Shown here in pieces: positions 35,414 to 44,060 of a stretch of DNA of 64,000 bases. Under the pieces are notes generated by a model that was not told where the DNA came from, ran no database searches, and worked only from the letters and a program-made list of their open reading frames with translations. This DNA comes from JBMNKL01 sp050952225 (GTDB taxonomy: Bacteria > Bacillota > Clostridia > Acetivibrionales > DTU013). The position numbers and the translations under genes were made by a program. The DNA is taken from NCBI GenBank assembly GCA_050952225.1, contig JBMNKL010000001.1, positions 682,001 to 746,000 of the forward strand, in the 5' to 3' direction. The stretch's first letter is position 1, and each line of letters begins with the position of its first letter.

Positions 35414-36964
35414 ATGAAAAAGAATGAATATTCACCATGGAAGCTTTTCGAGGAAAGCTGTGAAAAGTACGGCGAGAATACGGCTCTGATCTATAATGAC
35501 AGGGAATACACATACTTGGAAATATACAATAAAGCGCTGGAATTTTGCAAAATCATCGAAGGGTATGATTTTACGATTGCAGGTGTATTTCTGCCCAACT
35601 GTACGGAATTTATCACCTGCATGCTTGCCCTGAACAGGCAGAAGAAAGCTTTCGTGTCTTTATCATACCAGTTTAAGAAAGACACATTGATAGAGCTTGT
35701 CAGCTATACGGACATTGAGCTGCTGATTACGGACAACAAGGGTTATACCGCTATTGTTGACAGTATTGAAAGGCTTAATGTACGGGTGGTCTTCGTCCTG
35801 CAGGATACGGGGGAATTCCGGGTTTTCGAATGCATGAACAAGAAGAGACGGGAGATTCGGGGAATAAGCGATAACACCTTTGGAATCTGCTTTACATCGG
35901 GTTCGACCTCGAGGCCTAAAGGAATCGTGTTGTCCAATTACGCTATCACCGGAAACGCTCTGGCAGTTGCGGAGCACCTGGGATTTACAAGCGATGAAAG
36001 GACAATATTGCCCAGGTCCCTCGCACAGGCAAGCCCTATTTCAGGAGACGTTCTAATGGCGTTCAGCAGGGGTGGAGGCGTCATTTTGCTCAATAATGTA
36101 TTTCACCCGGCAATTTTCCTGAAAGCGATACAGGATCACAGGGCAACAAATTTCTACATTGTCAGGACCATGCTTTTGCAGGTCCTGGAGTACCCCAGGC
36201 TGGATCAATATGATTTGAGCTCTGTAAAAAGAATTTTAATCGGCGGTATGATCAATCCCGTACACATTTACAGGGAGACTGTAAAAAAGTTCCCATGGGT
36301 CAGGGTGTACAACGCTTATGGTTCATCCGAGGTGGCGGCAAGGGTTAGTTTCGGGGAGCACGAGGATGTTACCGAATTGCCGTGTGTTATCGGCAGGCCG
36401 ATGAGGGGATGCAGCATTAAAATCTACAGGGAGGACGGAACGGAAGCTGCGCGTGGGGAAATCGGAGAACTGTATATACAGAGCGACTACCAGATGGACG
36501 GATATTACAGGCAGGAAGAGTTGACGAAAGAAGCATTATCCGAGAAAGGTTTCCGGGTCAGGGACATCGGGTACCAGGACGAGGAAGGGAGGTATTATGT
36601 TGTAAGCCGCAATGATGACATGATCATGCAGGGCGGCAGCAGGGCATACCCGATTGATATCGAGGAAGTGCTCCTGAAAAATACTGAAGTCAAGGAAGCC
36701 GCAGTTATTGGGGTTGAAGATGAGCGGCTGGGACAGAAGATAGTTGCGTTTGTCTGTAAAAAACCCGGAAGTGAATTAGAAACAAGTGATCTATATAAAT
36801 GGTGCATGGCAAACCTTGAAGACAGAAAGGTGCCGAAGGAAATCTTTATTGTCGACAGCATTCCCAGGAATGCGATAGGGAAGATCAGCAAGGCGGACTT
36901 GATGGCAATTTACAGGAAAATGACAAGTATTGAGGAGGTTGCGATATGCAAAGAGAAGAATTAA
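35414..36964 (+). CDS. AMP-forming acyl/aminoacyl ligase (ANL superfamily)
   Basis: The 516-residue adenylating enzyme has the A3 motif FTSGSTSRPKG near residue 163, A5 YNAYGSSE, A7 and A8 in the VRDIGYQDEEGRYYVVSRNDDM region, and the A10 catalytic Lys in IGKISKADL near the C-terminus. It should activate a carboxylate as AMP ester and transfer it to a carrier thiol. Placed between BtrH-like 1 and the nucleotidyltransferase and near ACP1, it is likely the loader of ACP1. The substrate cannot be read from sequence by eye. GAGGGGG precedes the ATG. Confidence 0.88.
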   Translation: MKKNEYSPWKLFEESCEKYGENTALIYNDREYTYLEIYNKALEFCKIIEGYDFTIAGVFLPNCTEFITCMLALNRQKKAFVSLSYQFKKDTLIELVSYTDIELLITDNKGYTAIVDSIERLNVRVVFVLQDTGEFRVFECMNKKRREIRGISDNTFGICFTSGSTSRPKGIVLSNYAITGNALAVAEHLGFTSDERTILPRSLAQASPISGDVLMAFSRGGGVILLNNVFHPAIFLKAIQDHRATNFYIVRTMLLQVLEYPRLDQYDLSSVKRILIGGMINPVHIYRETVKKFPWVRVYNAYGSSEVAARVSFGEHEDVTELPCVIGRPMRGCSIKIYREDGTEAARGEIGELYIQSDYQMDGYYRQEELTKEALSEKGFRVRDIGYQDEEGRYYVVSRNDDMIMQGGSRAYPIDIEEVLLKNTEVKEAAVIGVEDERLGQKIVAFVCKKPGSELETSDLYKWCMANLEDRKVPKEIFIVDSIPRNAIGKISKADLMAIYRKMTSIEEVAICKEKN

Positions 36965-38121
36965 GCCTGGAAAGGCAATTAGTGCTTATGACAGCGGTTG
37001 AAACGGAGGATTCACAGGGCGAAAGGCTGAAGGAGATTTTAGACGGGCAGTTGGACTGGAGCGATATTATTTTCCAGATGATAACGCACAGGACGCAGAA
37101 CATGTTTTACTATAACCTGAAGAAATTCGGCCTGGCCGGAAAGCTTGAAAAAGAAATACAAAGACTGCTTGAGACCCAATGGCTGGTGTATGGTGAAAGA
37201 AACCGGTGCTACCTGGGACACCTCAGCGAGGTCATGAAGGTATTGAAAAAATATAATGTCGTTGCGCCGATTCTTAAGGGGAACCTGTTGGCCAGCCTGG
37301 TATACCCTTCCCTGGAAACCAGGATATTTAACGATTTGGATTTATTGATGAAGCTGGATGATGCAAATATCGTAACAAAAGCGCTGGAAGAGATCGGCTT
37401 CATACAGGGCTCTTATGACGAGAAAAAGAATATTGTCATGGAAGCGTCAAGAAAAGAGAAAGTATTGGCAGTGATGGCATCGCACGAATTGCAGGAATTC
37501 CAGAAGGTATGCGATAACCCGTTTGCCAGGGTTGTGCAGGTGGATGTCAATCACGACATACTTTGGAAAGGGAAATGTCCGTATAAGGTCGATACGCGGG
37601 ATTTGATCGCGAGGGCGGTTCCGGTTGAAATCAACGGGGTTGAAGGATACATGCTCGATGCCGTGGACAATATCATACAGCTAAGCTGCCACTTGTACAA
37701 GGAAGCGACGCTAATGATATGGATCACCGATATCAGGGATTTGAAAATTTACAAATTTGCTGATTTGTACATGTTTATCAAGAAATACTGCCGGGACATT
37801 GACTGGAAGCTGCTGTTGGACAGGGTCAAAGGTTACGGCATTGAAAAGATCGTGTATTACAATTTCCACTACATCGAAATGATGTTTGGAGAACTGGTTC
37901 CCAAGGATGTCATGGACAGCTTGAGACCTGAAGATCTCACCTACCTGAACGAGTATGGCATTGAGAACAAGGAGCCGTCTGTCTGGAAGGTTGATTTCTT
38001 TACAAGGCTGTTTGACACAAACAGGGTTCTGCTCGCAGAGGGAGAAACATCGGAAATGATGCGGTTCCTGGAAGCCAAGATAAAGGCTGACGGTAAGTTT
38101 TCACACCGGACATTACAGTGA
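36946..38121 (+). CDS. nucleotidyltransferase-fold protein (NTP_transf_5 type)
   Basis: The 391-residue protein has the family pattern PILKGNLLASLVYP followed by a conserved Arg and NDLDLLMK, the DxD-like metal motif of the nucleotidyltransferase fold. Relatives are frequent in natural-product operons, but their reaction is mostly unknown. The C-terminal half, roughly residues 250-391, is helical. It starts 18 bp inside the ligase gene with GAGGAGG upstream, indicating coupled translation. It could adenylylate the product or an acceptor, or act as a self-protection enzyme; these are guesses. Confidence 0.78.
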   Translation: MQREELSLERQLVLMTAVETEDSQGERLKEILDGQLDWSDIIFQMITHRTQNMFYYNLKKFGLAGKLEKEIQRLLETQWLVYGERNRCYLGHLSEVMKVLKKYNVVAPILKGNLLASLVYPSLETRIFNDLDLLMKLDDANIVTKALEEIGFIQGSYDEKKNIVMEASRKEKVLAVMASHELQEFQKVCDNPFARVVQVDVNHDILWKGKCPYKVDTRDLIARAVPVEINGVEGYMLDAVDNIIQLSCHLYKEATLMIWITDIRDLKIYKFADLYMFIKKYCRDIDWKLLLDRVKGYGIEKIVYYNFHYIEMMFGELVPKDVMDSLRPEDLTYLNEYGIENKEPSVWKVDFFTRLFDTNRVLLAEGETSEMMRFLEAKIKADGKFSHRTLQ

Positions 38122-38205
38122 TGAGTGTGAGTTTTCGGACACCTGCGTAATGCGGAAAAGAAATGGAAACCGGGAGAACAGGGCTTTCCCGGAAGGAGGT
38201 TTCAT

Positions 38206-39447
38206 ATGGATAATAACAGGATAATTGAAATACTTAATGAATATAAAAGCCCGATGTATTTATATGATGCCGGTATTATACAAAGGCAGTATGCAAGGCT
38301 GAAGGAATGCCTGCCGGAGCAATTCGAAATATTCTACTCCATAAAGGCCAATCCTTTGCTGGGAATCTGCCAGTTGATGAAAAGCCTTGGGAGCAAGGTT
38401 GAAGTTGCTTCAGACGGCGAATTGCATACGGCATTGGCTGCAGGATTTGCCGCGCACGACATTATATTTACCAGTCCCGGCAAAACCGTTGATGAGCTTA
38501 GCCTTGCCATTGAGGAAGAGATATACAGCATCAACGTGGAATCCTTTGAAGAACTGGATATTATTCAAAAGATTGCTTGCGAAAAATCTAAAAGAGTAAA
38601 TGTATCAATCCGGATCAACCCTGACTATGATGCTTTGGGAGCCGGTATAAAAATGTCCGGCGGGGCTACACAATTCGGTATTGATTACGGGCAGGTGATT
38701 GATGGAATAAATGCCAGGCTTCATTCGCCTCATACCAACATAATTGGTATTCATGTGTATATGGGTACCCAGATGCTGAATGCGGAGAATATAGTTTCCG
38801 TTATGGATAAGACATTTGAAATGGCATTGGAAGTACAGCTGAAAACAGGAATCGACCTCAAATTCCTTGACCTGGGCGGCGGGTTTGGAGTCCCGTACTT
38901 CACGAACGACCAGGAGCTGGACCTGGAAGCCCTGAAAGCGGGAATCAGCAAGGTATGGAATCGTTACGGCGAGAAATTCCGCAATGCCAGGATAGCCGTG
39001 GAAAGCGGCAGATTTCTGACGGCAGAGTCAGGGCTTTTCCTGACTAAAGTACTGTACTGCAAGAATACCAAGGACAGGACATTTATTGTCTGTGACGGCG
39101 GATCCAATTTTCATGCAAACTCAGCCTTCCTTGGAAGGTATATAAGGAATAATTTTCCCATGTCAATACTGGGAAAAGAAAATGAGCCGGTATTTGAAAC
39201 AACGGTTGTCGGCCCTTTATGTACGCCTGCGGATGTGATTGGGCAGAGAGTGATGCTTCCTAAAGCAGAGCCGGGAGATATCCTGGTTGTGAAGAAGTCA
39301 GGCGCATATGGCCTTACAAACAGCCCTGTATTGTTTTTAAGCCACCCTCAGCCTGTGGAAGTCCTGGTGCTGGACAATGCCGTCCATGTTCTGCGTGAAC
39401 GCGGGAGGAAAGAAGACTTCCTGGAGAAGCAAAGAGGGTTGGCATGA
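38206..39447 (+). CDS. BtrK-like PLP-dependent decarboxylase (fold type III)
   Basis: The 413-residue protein is of the DapDC/ODC fold-type III group. It carries the PLP Lys in YSIKANPLL near residue 49, the LDLGGGFGVPY glycine loop, the AVESGRFLTAESG segment, and the catalytic Cys in GPLCTPADVIGQ near residue 347. BtrK of butirosin belongs to this group and decarboxylates an ACP-bound glutamyl chain instead of free diaminopimelate. Placement beside a BtrJ-like ligase and two ACPs favours a carrier-bound substrate. Ordinary lysine or ornithine decarboxylation cannot be excluded. GGAAGGAGG precedes the ATG. Confidence 0.82.
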   Translation: MDNNRIIEILNEYKSPMYLYDAGIIQRQYARLKECLPEQFEIFYSIKANPLLGICQLMKSLGSKVEVASDGELHTALAAGFAAHDIIFTSPGKTVDELSLAIEEEIYSINVESFEELDIIQKIACEKSKRVNVSIRINPDYDALGAGIKMSGGATQFGIDYGQVIDGINARLHSPHTNIIGIHVYMGTQMLNAENIVSVMDKTFEMALEVQLKTGIDLKFLDLGGGFGVPYFTNDQELDLEALKAGISKVWNRYGEKFRNARIAVESGRFLTAESGLFLTKVLYCKNTKDRTFIVCDGGSNFHANSAFLGRYIRNNFPMSILGKENEPVFETTVVGPLCTPADVIGQRVMLPKAEPGDILVVKKSGAYGLTNSPVLFLSHPQPVEVLVLDNAVHVLRERGRKEDFLEKQRGLA

Positions 39448-39507
39448 CAGCAGGGGATGACAGCAGGAGAGAAAGTCAGGCAACACTACACAGGAGGTAA
39501 TCAGGAA

Positions 39508-40602
39508 ATGGATTTGCAGCCGTATATTCCGATCCCGGTCTCAAATGAATCGGTTGGGAGGAATTGCGTTTTGACTGCAATAAATTATGTAACGAGTCGC
39601 AGCGGAGGTAGTTTGTCTGAAACGGATTTATTCATATTAAGCAATGGGTTCATCATTAAATATTATTATGACCTGCGCAGTATTGGAAAATTAAATGCTG
39701 ACATCTTCCTTGACCTTGAGAAGGAAACATCCATCCGGTTTGATTTTCGCCGGAGGGATTATGAGGGGATTACTGTTGAGGATATGGCTCATGCCCTTGA
39801 GGAAGGCAACTTGGTTTTGCTCTTGGTAGATACTGAAAGACTGCGCTACAGCAGGATTTACTCCGGGAATGAAAACAGGCAGCACGCAATCATCTTAAAC
39901 GGGCTTTCCCCGGATAAAAAGCATGCGCATATTGTAGATCCGCTCTTGCTTGATTATTCGGGGAACGCTTCCGTATATGCCGGCGTGGTTCCAATGGAGG
40001 AAGCAATGGATGCCGCTTATGCCTGCGCATGGCTTGAACCCGGTAAGATTAAGGAAATACCGAAAACAAAAATATGGGAAGCGGCTTATAAAGGATTTGA
40101 CCGCTTTCTGAAGGGTTCTGAGGAAAAAGAATATGCACAGGGGCTTGCTGCAATAAAAAACTTTTTAGATGATTTTCATAAGCTGAACCTCCTGGACGAC
40201 AATATGCTGGCAGTCGTGTGCAGAGATATTAATTACAGTATCAAGATAAGAAGCATTAACCTTATTAACAAATTCATGATTGATTTTATAAATGAGAATG
40301 ATGCGGGCTGGGGACAGAAAAGCGCCGTGCTGACGGACAATATACAGGAGCATATTTTTGATTGGGAGAAGGTCGGGTTATCTGTCCTGAGGGCGGGAAT
40401 TTCAAAAAGAAGAAGCGCTTTCTCCCATATCCGGGAAAAGACAAACACATTATTTAAATCACAGCTGAACGTATATAATGAGTTTTCAAAATATTTGGGG
40501 GGGATTGGCAGGTTAAGGCAGGAAATAAAAAACCAAAAGAAAGAAGAAGAAAGAAGAAAAGAAGAGAAGAAGAGGAATGAGCGGAAATGTGCAATTTATT
40601 AA
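39508..40602 (+). CDS. BtrH-like protein 2
   Basis: The 364-residue protein has the papain-like triad pattern: Cys20 in GRNCVLTAINYVTS, a His in NRQHAIILNG near residue 132, and an Asp in HIVDPLLLDY. A helical C-terminus ends in an unusual Lys/Glu-rich tail (residues about 342-360). AGGAGGT at 39492-39498 selects ATG 39508; an earlier in-frame ATG at 39457 follows a duplicated ATGACAGCAGG stretch. It overlaps the ATP-grasp gene by 16 bp. A role in transferring the carrier-bound chain is inferred by position. Confidence 0.72.
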   Translation: MDLQPYIPIPVSNESVGRNCVLTAINYVTSRSGGSLSETDLFILSNGFIIKYYYDLRSIGKLNADIFLDLEKETSIRFDFRRRDYEGITVEDMAHALEEGNLVLLLVDTERLRYSRIYSGNENRQHAIILNGLSPDKKHAHIVDPLLLDYSGNASVYAGVVPMEEAMDAAYACAWLEPGKIKEIPKTKIWEAAYKGFDRFLKGSEEKEYAQGLAAIKNFLDDFHKLNLLDDNMLAVVCRDINYSIKIRSINLINKFMIDFINENDAGWGQKSAVLTDNIQEHIFDWEKVGLSVLRAGISKRRSAFSHIREKTNTLFKSQLNVYNEFSKYLGGIGRLRQEIKNQKKEEERRKEEKKRNERKCAIY

Positions 40603-41918
40603 ATCTCATCACCAGGCAGAGGGAGAGGGGCATCATTGTATGGCTTTGCAATATTGGTGCGGAGAAATATTGGAATACTGTAAATACCGGGGTAAGCGAC
40701 CGGTTTGAAGATGCCATCGTAAACAGGATAGAAGAAATGAACATCCTTATCTGCAGGAAGCAGGACATACTGATACTCAGGGAGAAGCCGGATGAAGCAT
40801 ACTTGGATAAGCTTGAAAGCATCGGGTTTGATATACCCGATATCCTGGTTCCGGAAAACCCTGACCGGGAAACCCCGATTGCAGAACTGGTACTGAAGGA
40901 TGAAAAACTTTTAAAACAGTTGCGTGAGATAGCGGAAAGCAACGAAGAAGTTTATTTTGCTCCGTATGCGGTTACCCGTATCGAGGAGGAGATAGCGGCA
41001 AAGTGCAATATCCGTATAATCGGCTCCCCGTCACAGGTAAATGCGAGAATCAACGACAAAGTTTTCAACCGCAGGATAGCTGAGGAACTTGGATTTCCTG
41101 TATGCGAGGGAAGAGTATGCAATTCGGCGGACGAAATAAGACAGGAATTTCACAGGCTGACAAAGGAACTGCAATTTCAGAAAGTTATTGTAAAAGAACC
41201 GTTCGGAGCATCGGGGAAAGGCCTTTACGTGCTCGAGGATGAAGCGAGGCTTGAGCCCGCTTTGCGGGTAATCGAAAGGATTGCCTGGAAGAATGCCGGG
41301 GCAAAATGGCTGGTGGAGGGCTGGTACGAAAAAAAAGCGGACATTAATTACCAGGTGTATATTGCCGGGGACGGTTCTGCACGTGTTTTTTCCATAAAGC
41401 AGCAGATGCTGAGGGGAACCGTGTACATCGGCTCAAAGATTCCTCCGGGGCTTAAGGAGGAAGAAATCAAGGCAATCGAAAAATACGGGGAGCAGATCGG
41501 AAGATACCTGTATAATCTCGGTTACACGGGAGTTGCAGGAATTGATGCCATTATAACTGCCGATAACGTCATTATCCCGATTATCGAGATTAACGGAAGA
41601 TTTACGCTGTCCACGTATATTTCTTTTCTCGACAGGGTTATGGAGGGAAGAAAAATAATGACGCGCTACTTCAGGGTATCAACAAAATCAGTCCTGAGTT
41701 ACCGGCGCCTGTTGGAAATGATGGCTGAAAAGGGTATAGATTTTGACCCGGAAAGGAAAGAAGGGGTGGCAGTATATACGGCAGGTACATTCACTGGAGC
41801 TTTTAAAAACGGTAACGGCTGTTATTCAGGCAGGATATTTGCCTTGGCGGTCTCGCGGGAAGAAGAAAAAACAAATGAGTATATAAATACATTGGAAAAA
41901 TTGTTTGGAGGTATCTAG
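40587..41918 (+). CDS. BtrJ-like ATP-grasp ligase
   Basis: The 443-residue protein has an ATP-grasp domain in its middle and C-terminal part: the lid-binding VIVKEPFGASGKGLYVLED, VEGWY, and the metal-binding IPIIEINGRFTLSTY near residue 335. BtrJ is the ATP-grasp enzyme that loads glutamate on the ACP BtrI; this gene abuts an ACP gene with no gap (41918/41919). It is therefore the probable loader of ACP2. The amino acid selected is not known. Confidence 0.8.
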   Translation: MCNLLNLITRQRERGIIVWLCNIGAEKYWNTVNTGVSDRFEDAIVNRIEEMNILICRKQDILILREKPDEAYLDKLESIGFDIPDILVPENPDRETPIAELVLKDEKLLKQLREIAESNEEVYFAPYAVTRIEEEIAAKCNIRIIGSPSQVNARINDKVFNRRIAEELGFPVCEGRVCNSADEIRQEFHRLTKELQFQKVIVKEPFGASGKGLYVLEDEARLEPALRVIERIAWKNAGAKWLVEGWYEKKADINYQVYIAGDGSARVFSIKQQMLRGTVYIGSKIPPGLKEEEIKAIEKYGEQIGRYLYNLGYTGVAGIDAIITADNVIIPIIEINGRFTLSTYISFLDRVMEGRKIMTRYFRVSTKSVLSYRRLLEMMAEKGIDFDPERKEGVAVYTAGTFTGAFKNGNGCYSGRIFALAVSREEEKTNEYINTLEKLFGGI

Positions 41919-42185
41919 ATGAACATTGATGAAGTATCGGTAAGAAACATTTTATCAGGCTTGTCAATTGACAAGGATTCCCTGCAAGAGATAGGGAACG
42001 ACACTGATTTGAGGAATTACGGGTTAAATTCAATAACATCCATTGAATTAATAGTTAAGCTTGAGGATGAATTTAATATTGCCATCTCGGATGATGACTT
42101 AATTATTGACAACGTTTCCACCATTGACAAAATTGTTCAATTACTTAAGAAGTATGGGATGAGTGAAAGAACAGGCTGTTGGTGA
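41919..42185 (+). CDS. acyl carrier protein 2 (GLNSI type)
   Basis: The 88-residue carrier protein has the motif NYGLNSITSIEL with Ser38 as the phosphopantetheine site. The usual Asp before the Ser is Asn, which still accepts the cofactor in other carriers. Charged helix III matches the ACP pattern. It directly follows the ATP-grasp ligase, and BtrH-like 3 starts 11 bp later. Confidence 0.9.
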   Translation: MNIDEVSVRNILSGLSIDKDSLQEIGNDTDLRNYGLNSITSIELIVKLEDEFNIAISDDDLIIDNVSTIDKIVQLLKKYGMSERTGCW

Positions 42186-42196
42186 GGTTTATGTAA

Positions 42197-43198
42197 ATGA
42201 GTGTTGTTAAGCTGCCACTGGCGAAGTCACCCATTATTGGATTGCAGTATATTGCGTATTCCCTGGGCATTACACTATATGATAAGGGTAGCTTGCCCTG
42301 GTATTACAGTAATTTTATCCAACTCTTCAGCGGGGATACCTTTAATACTGCAATGGATTTTTATCCGGCATGGTTTGACACAAATCCGTGGCTTGAGTAT
42401 CACGTATTCCAGAAAGAGATCATGAAATATGGCAATATCAATTTACACGGCTTTATTAAAGATTGTATAGACCATAAGATATATTTTTGCTCGGCATTTG
42501 ATGAGTATTATGTTCCTTGCAGAGCCTTTTACCGCAACAAGCATTATTGTCATGATTTTCTGATTTACGGATATGATACGGCACGGAAAGAATATTTACT
42601 GATGGGCTTTAATGAAAAGCGCTTATATAAATCAACAAGAATCACTTTTGCACAGTTTGAAGAAGCCTTTTTCTCCGGAACTGCCATGCCGGAATATGTA
42701 CATTTGGTTAAAAGAAAAGAAGGGTTTAAGTATGATTTCAACCTGCGTCTTGTTTGTGAATTGCTTGAAGATTACTTATACAGGAAGAATACCTCGGAAA
42801 GATACACCAACAGCATACGTGGAACAGTATTAACCGGGTTATGCTGGGGCCTGGATGTCTACAAACGCCTGAGGAAATACTTCAATTCGCTTATATGCGG
42901 TAACGTGCTGTATGACATCAGGCCGCTGCACATCCTGTATGAGCATAAGAAAAGCATGGTTTCGAGGCTTAAGTATATGTATGAAAACAATTATATCGAT
43001 GATTGCTCATATTTGTATGAAGGCTATAAAAGCTTGGAAAAAGAAACAATTATGCTGAGAAACCTGCAGTTGAAATACTCAGCCACTTCCGATAAAAAGC
43101 TTCTTGACAGAATTGTGGACACATTAACGAAAATCGAGAAAAAAGAAGAAGGACTGCTGGAAATCCTTATAGGCAAAGTCTGTAAGAAACTAGCATAA
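42197..43198 (+). CDS. BtrH-like protein 3, lacking the N-terminal Cys
   Basis: The 333-residue protein keeps the BtrH-like layout: an alpha/beta N-terminal domain with YCHDFLIYGYD containing the His and the following beta strand, and a helical C-terminus. The first 90 residues hold no Cys at the position of Cys20 in its two paralogues, so the acyl-enzyme nucleophile is missing. It may be a scaffold, a substrate-binding partner, or use another nucleophile. It is the last gene of the operon; GGTGAGG lies 9 bp before its start. No terminator is clear downstream. Confidence 0.65.
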   Translation: MSVVKLPLAKSPIIGLQYIAYSLGITLYDKGSLPWYYSNFIQLFSGDTFNTAMDFYPAWFDTNPWLEYHVFQKEIMKYGNINLHGFIKDCIDHKIYFCSAFDEYYVPCRAFYRNKHYCHDFLIYGYDTARKEYLLMGFNEKRLYKSTRITFAQFEEAFFSGTAMPEYVHLVKRKEGFKYDFNLRLVCELLEDYLYRKNTSERYTNSIRGTVLTGLCWGLDVYKRLRKYFNSLICGNVLYDIRPLHILYEHKKSMVSRLKYMYENNYIDDCSYLYEGYKSLEKETIMLRNLQLKYSATSDKKLLDRIVDTLTKIEKKEEGLLEILIGKVCKKLA

Positions 43199-43525
43199 AA
43201 AACGCATATAGCTTGCAGGCGCTTGATGCGGAGGGCGATGCCTTATTATGAACAGGGCCTGTTTCCGCCCTCCCTCAATAACCCTGATCTTTATATCATG
43301 CCGGTCGACCTTTTCGCGGAGCGCGTCAAGCTTATCGTCGACAACTTCCAGTTTTTCATACATCTGGTGATATCCGTCGAACAGCGCTTTTGAGTGGTTA
43401 TCAAGCTTGTTTTCAAGACGGATTACATCATTTTTAAGTCCATTGATATCATTCCTCGTTTCCTGCCGGAATTCCGTAAATTCACCGTACAACTTTGTTA
43501 ACAGTTCAAAAGTCCTATCCTCCAC
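43190..43525 (-). CDS. small coiled-coil protein, paralogue of the 27.3 kb gene
   Basis: Function not recognised. The roughly 111-residue coiled-coil protein shares the KALFDGYHQMYEKLE stretch and a following RHD motif with the protein at 27291-27698. GTG at 43525 is preferred because GGAGGGG lies 6 bp upstream; a TTG at 43540 is possible. It overlaps the 3' end of BtrH-like 3 in a convergent layout. The pair of paralogues brackets the biosynthetic island. Confidence 0.7.
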   Translation of the reverse strand: MEDRTFELLTKLYGEFTEFRQETRNDINGLKNDVIRLENKLDNHSKALFDGYHQMYEKLEVVDDKLDALREKVDRHDIKIRVIEGGRKQALFIIRHRPPHQAPASYMRFLC

Positions 43526-43630
43526 CCAATACCCCTCCAATTTTTGCTATAAATGATCATACCATATTATTAAGTCTGCTTGAAGTTTTTTATATAAAAC
43601 ATGCAGGAGTCTGCAATGTAGTATGAAATC

Positions 43631-43650
43631 ATGTACTAATTTAAGTACAT
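43631..43650. promoter_or_regulatory. ATGTACT...AGTACAT inverted repeat upstream of hydrogenase operon 1
   Basis: Seven-bp arms with a 6-bp AT-rich spacer lie 30 bp upstream of the -35 element. A relative (TTATGTAC/GTACATAA) occurs at 19351-19374. It may be an activator site; no regulator is assigned. Confidence 0.45.
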
Positions 43651-43679
43651 AAGATTGTTAAAAATATAATTTTTTAAGC

Positions 43680-43708
43680 TTGAAAATACTTATAACGCAT
43701 GGTATAAT
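43680..43708 (+). promoter_or_regulatory. promoter of hydrogenase operon 1
   Basis: TTGAAA (43680-43685), 17 bp, TATAAT (43703-43708). The predicted start near 43715 lies about 345 bp before the NuoE-like gene, so the leader is long. A 61-codon frame at 43849-44034 in it is not supported by a ribosome binding site. Confidence 0.7.
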
Positions 43709-43726
43709 GTTTTTAAAATAGTACAT

Positions 43727-43744
43727 TAGTTAATTTATTAACAA
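43727..43744. promoter_or_regulatory. Rex operator of hydrogenase operon 1
   Basis: TAGTTAA-N4-TTAACAA matches the Rex box TTGTTAA-N4-TTAACAA in 17 of 18 positions (N4 counted). It sits about 12-30 bp after the predicted start, where a repressor would block elongation. TTGTTAA half sites also occur at 43655 and 43891. Rex responds to the NADH/NAD+ ratio in Firmicutes. Confidence 0.72.
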
Positions 43745-44060
43745 TATACTGTATACAATACACTATTTGAAAAGCATGTTGATCTGTATGTAACTTCTCA
43801 CACGTGACCGAATTTTAATATCCCAGGACGGAATAGTCGACCGGCGGCATGGAATGTTCAAATATTGACAGCGAAGCATTACGCAAAATATTGTTAAAAA
43901 ATAAGCAAAGCAGTTGTCGGAGAGGGCAGCCGGTTAAGATAGAGCGACAGCCGGTTAGAAACACAACAAGTTGGATAAAGGAGGCTTGTTTTGAAAATGG
44001 CGAAAACTTGAGACTAATGGGAAGCAGTAGATAGCACAGAATTATTAAGGAGGCCTTAAC

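Noticed and set aside
38206..39447. Plain diaminopimelate decarboxylase (lysA)
   Set aside because: The fold is the same, but the gene lies inside a carrier-protein operon next to BtrJ-like and BtrH-like genes. It is called BtrK-like, with lysA kept as an alternative.
43849..44034. 61-codon frame in the long leader of hydrogenase operon 1
   Set aside because: It has no ribosome binding site and no recognisable domain. It was considered as a leader peptide but not supported.
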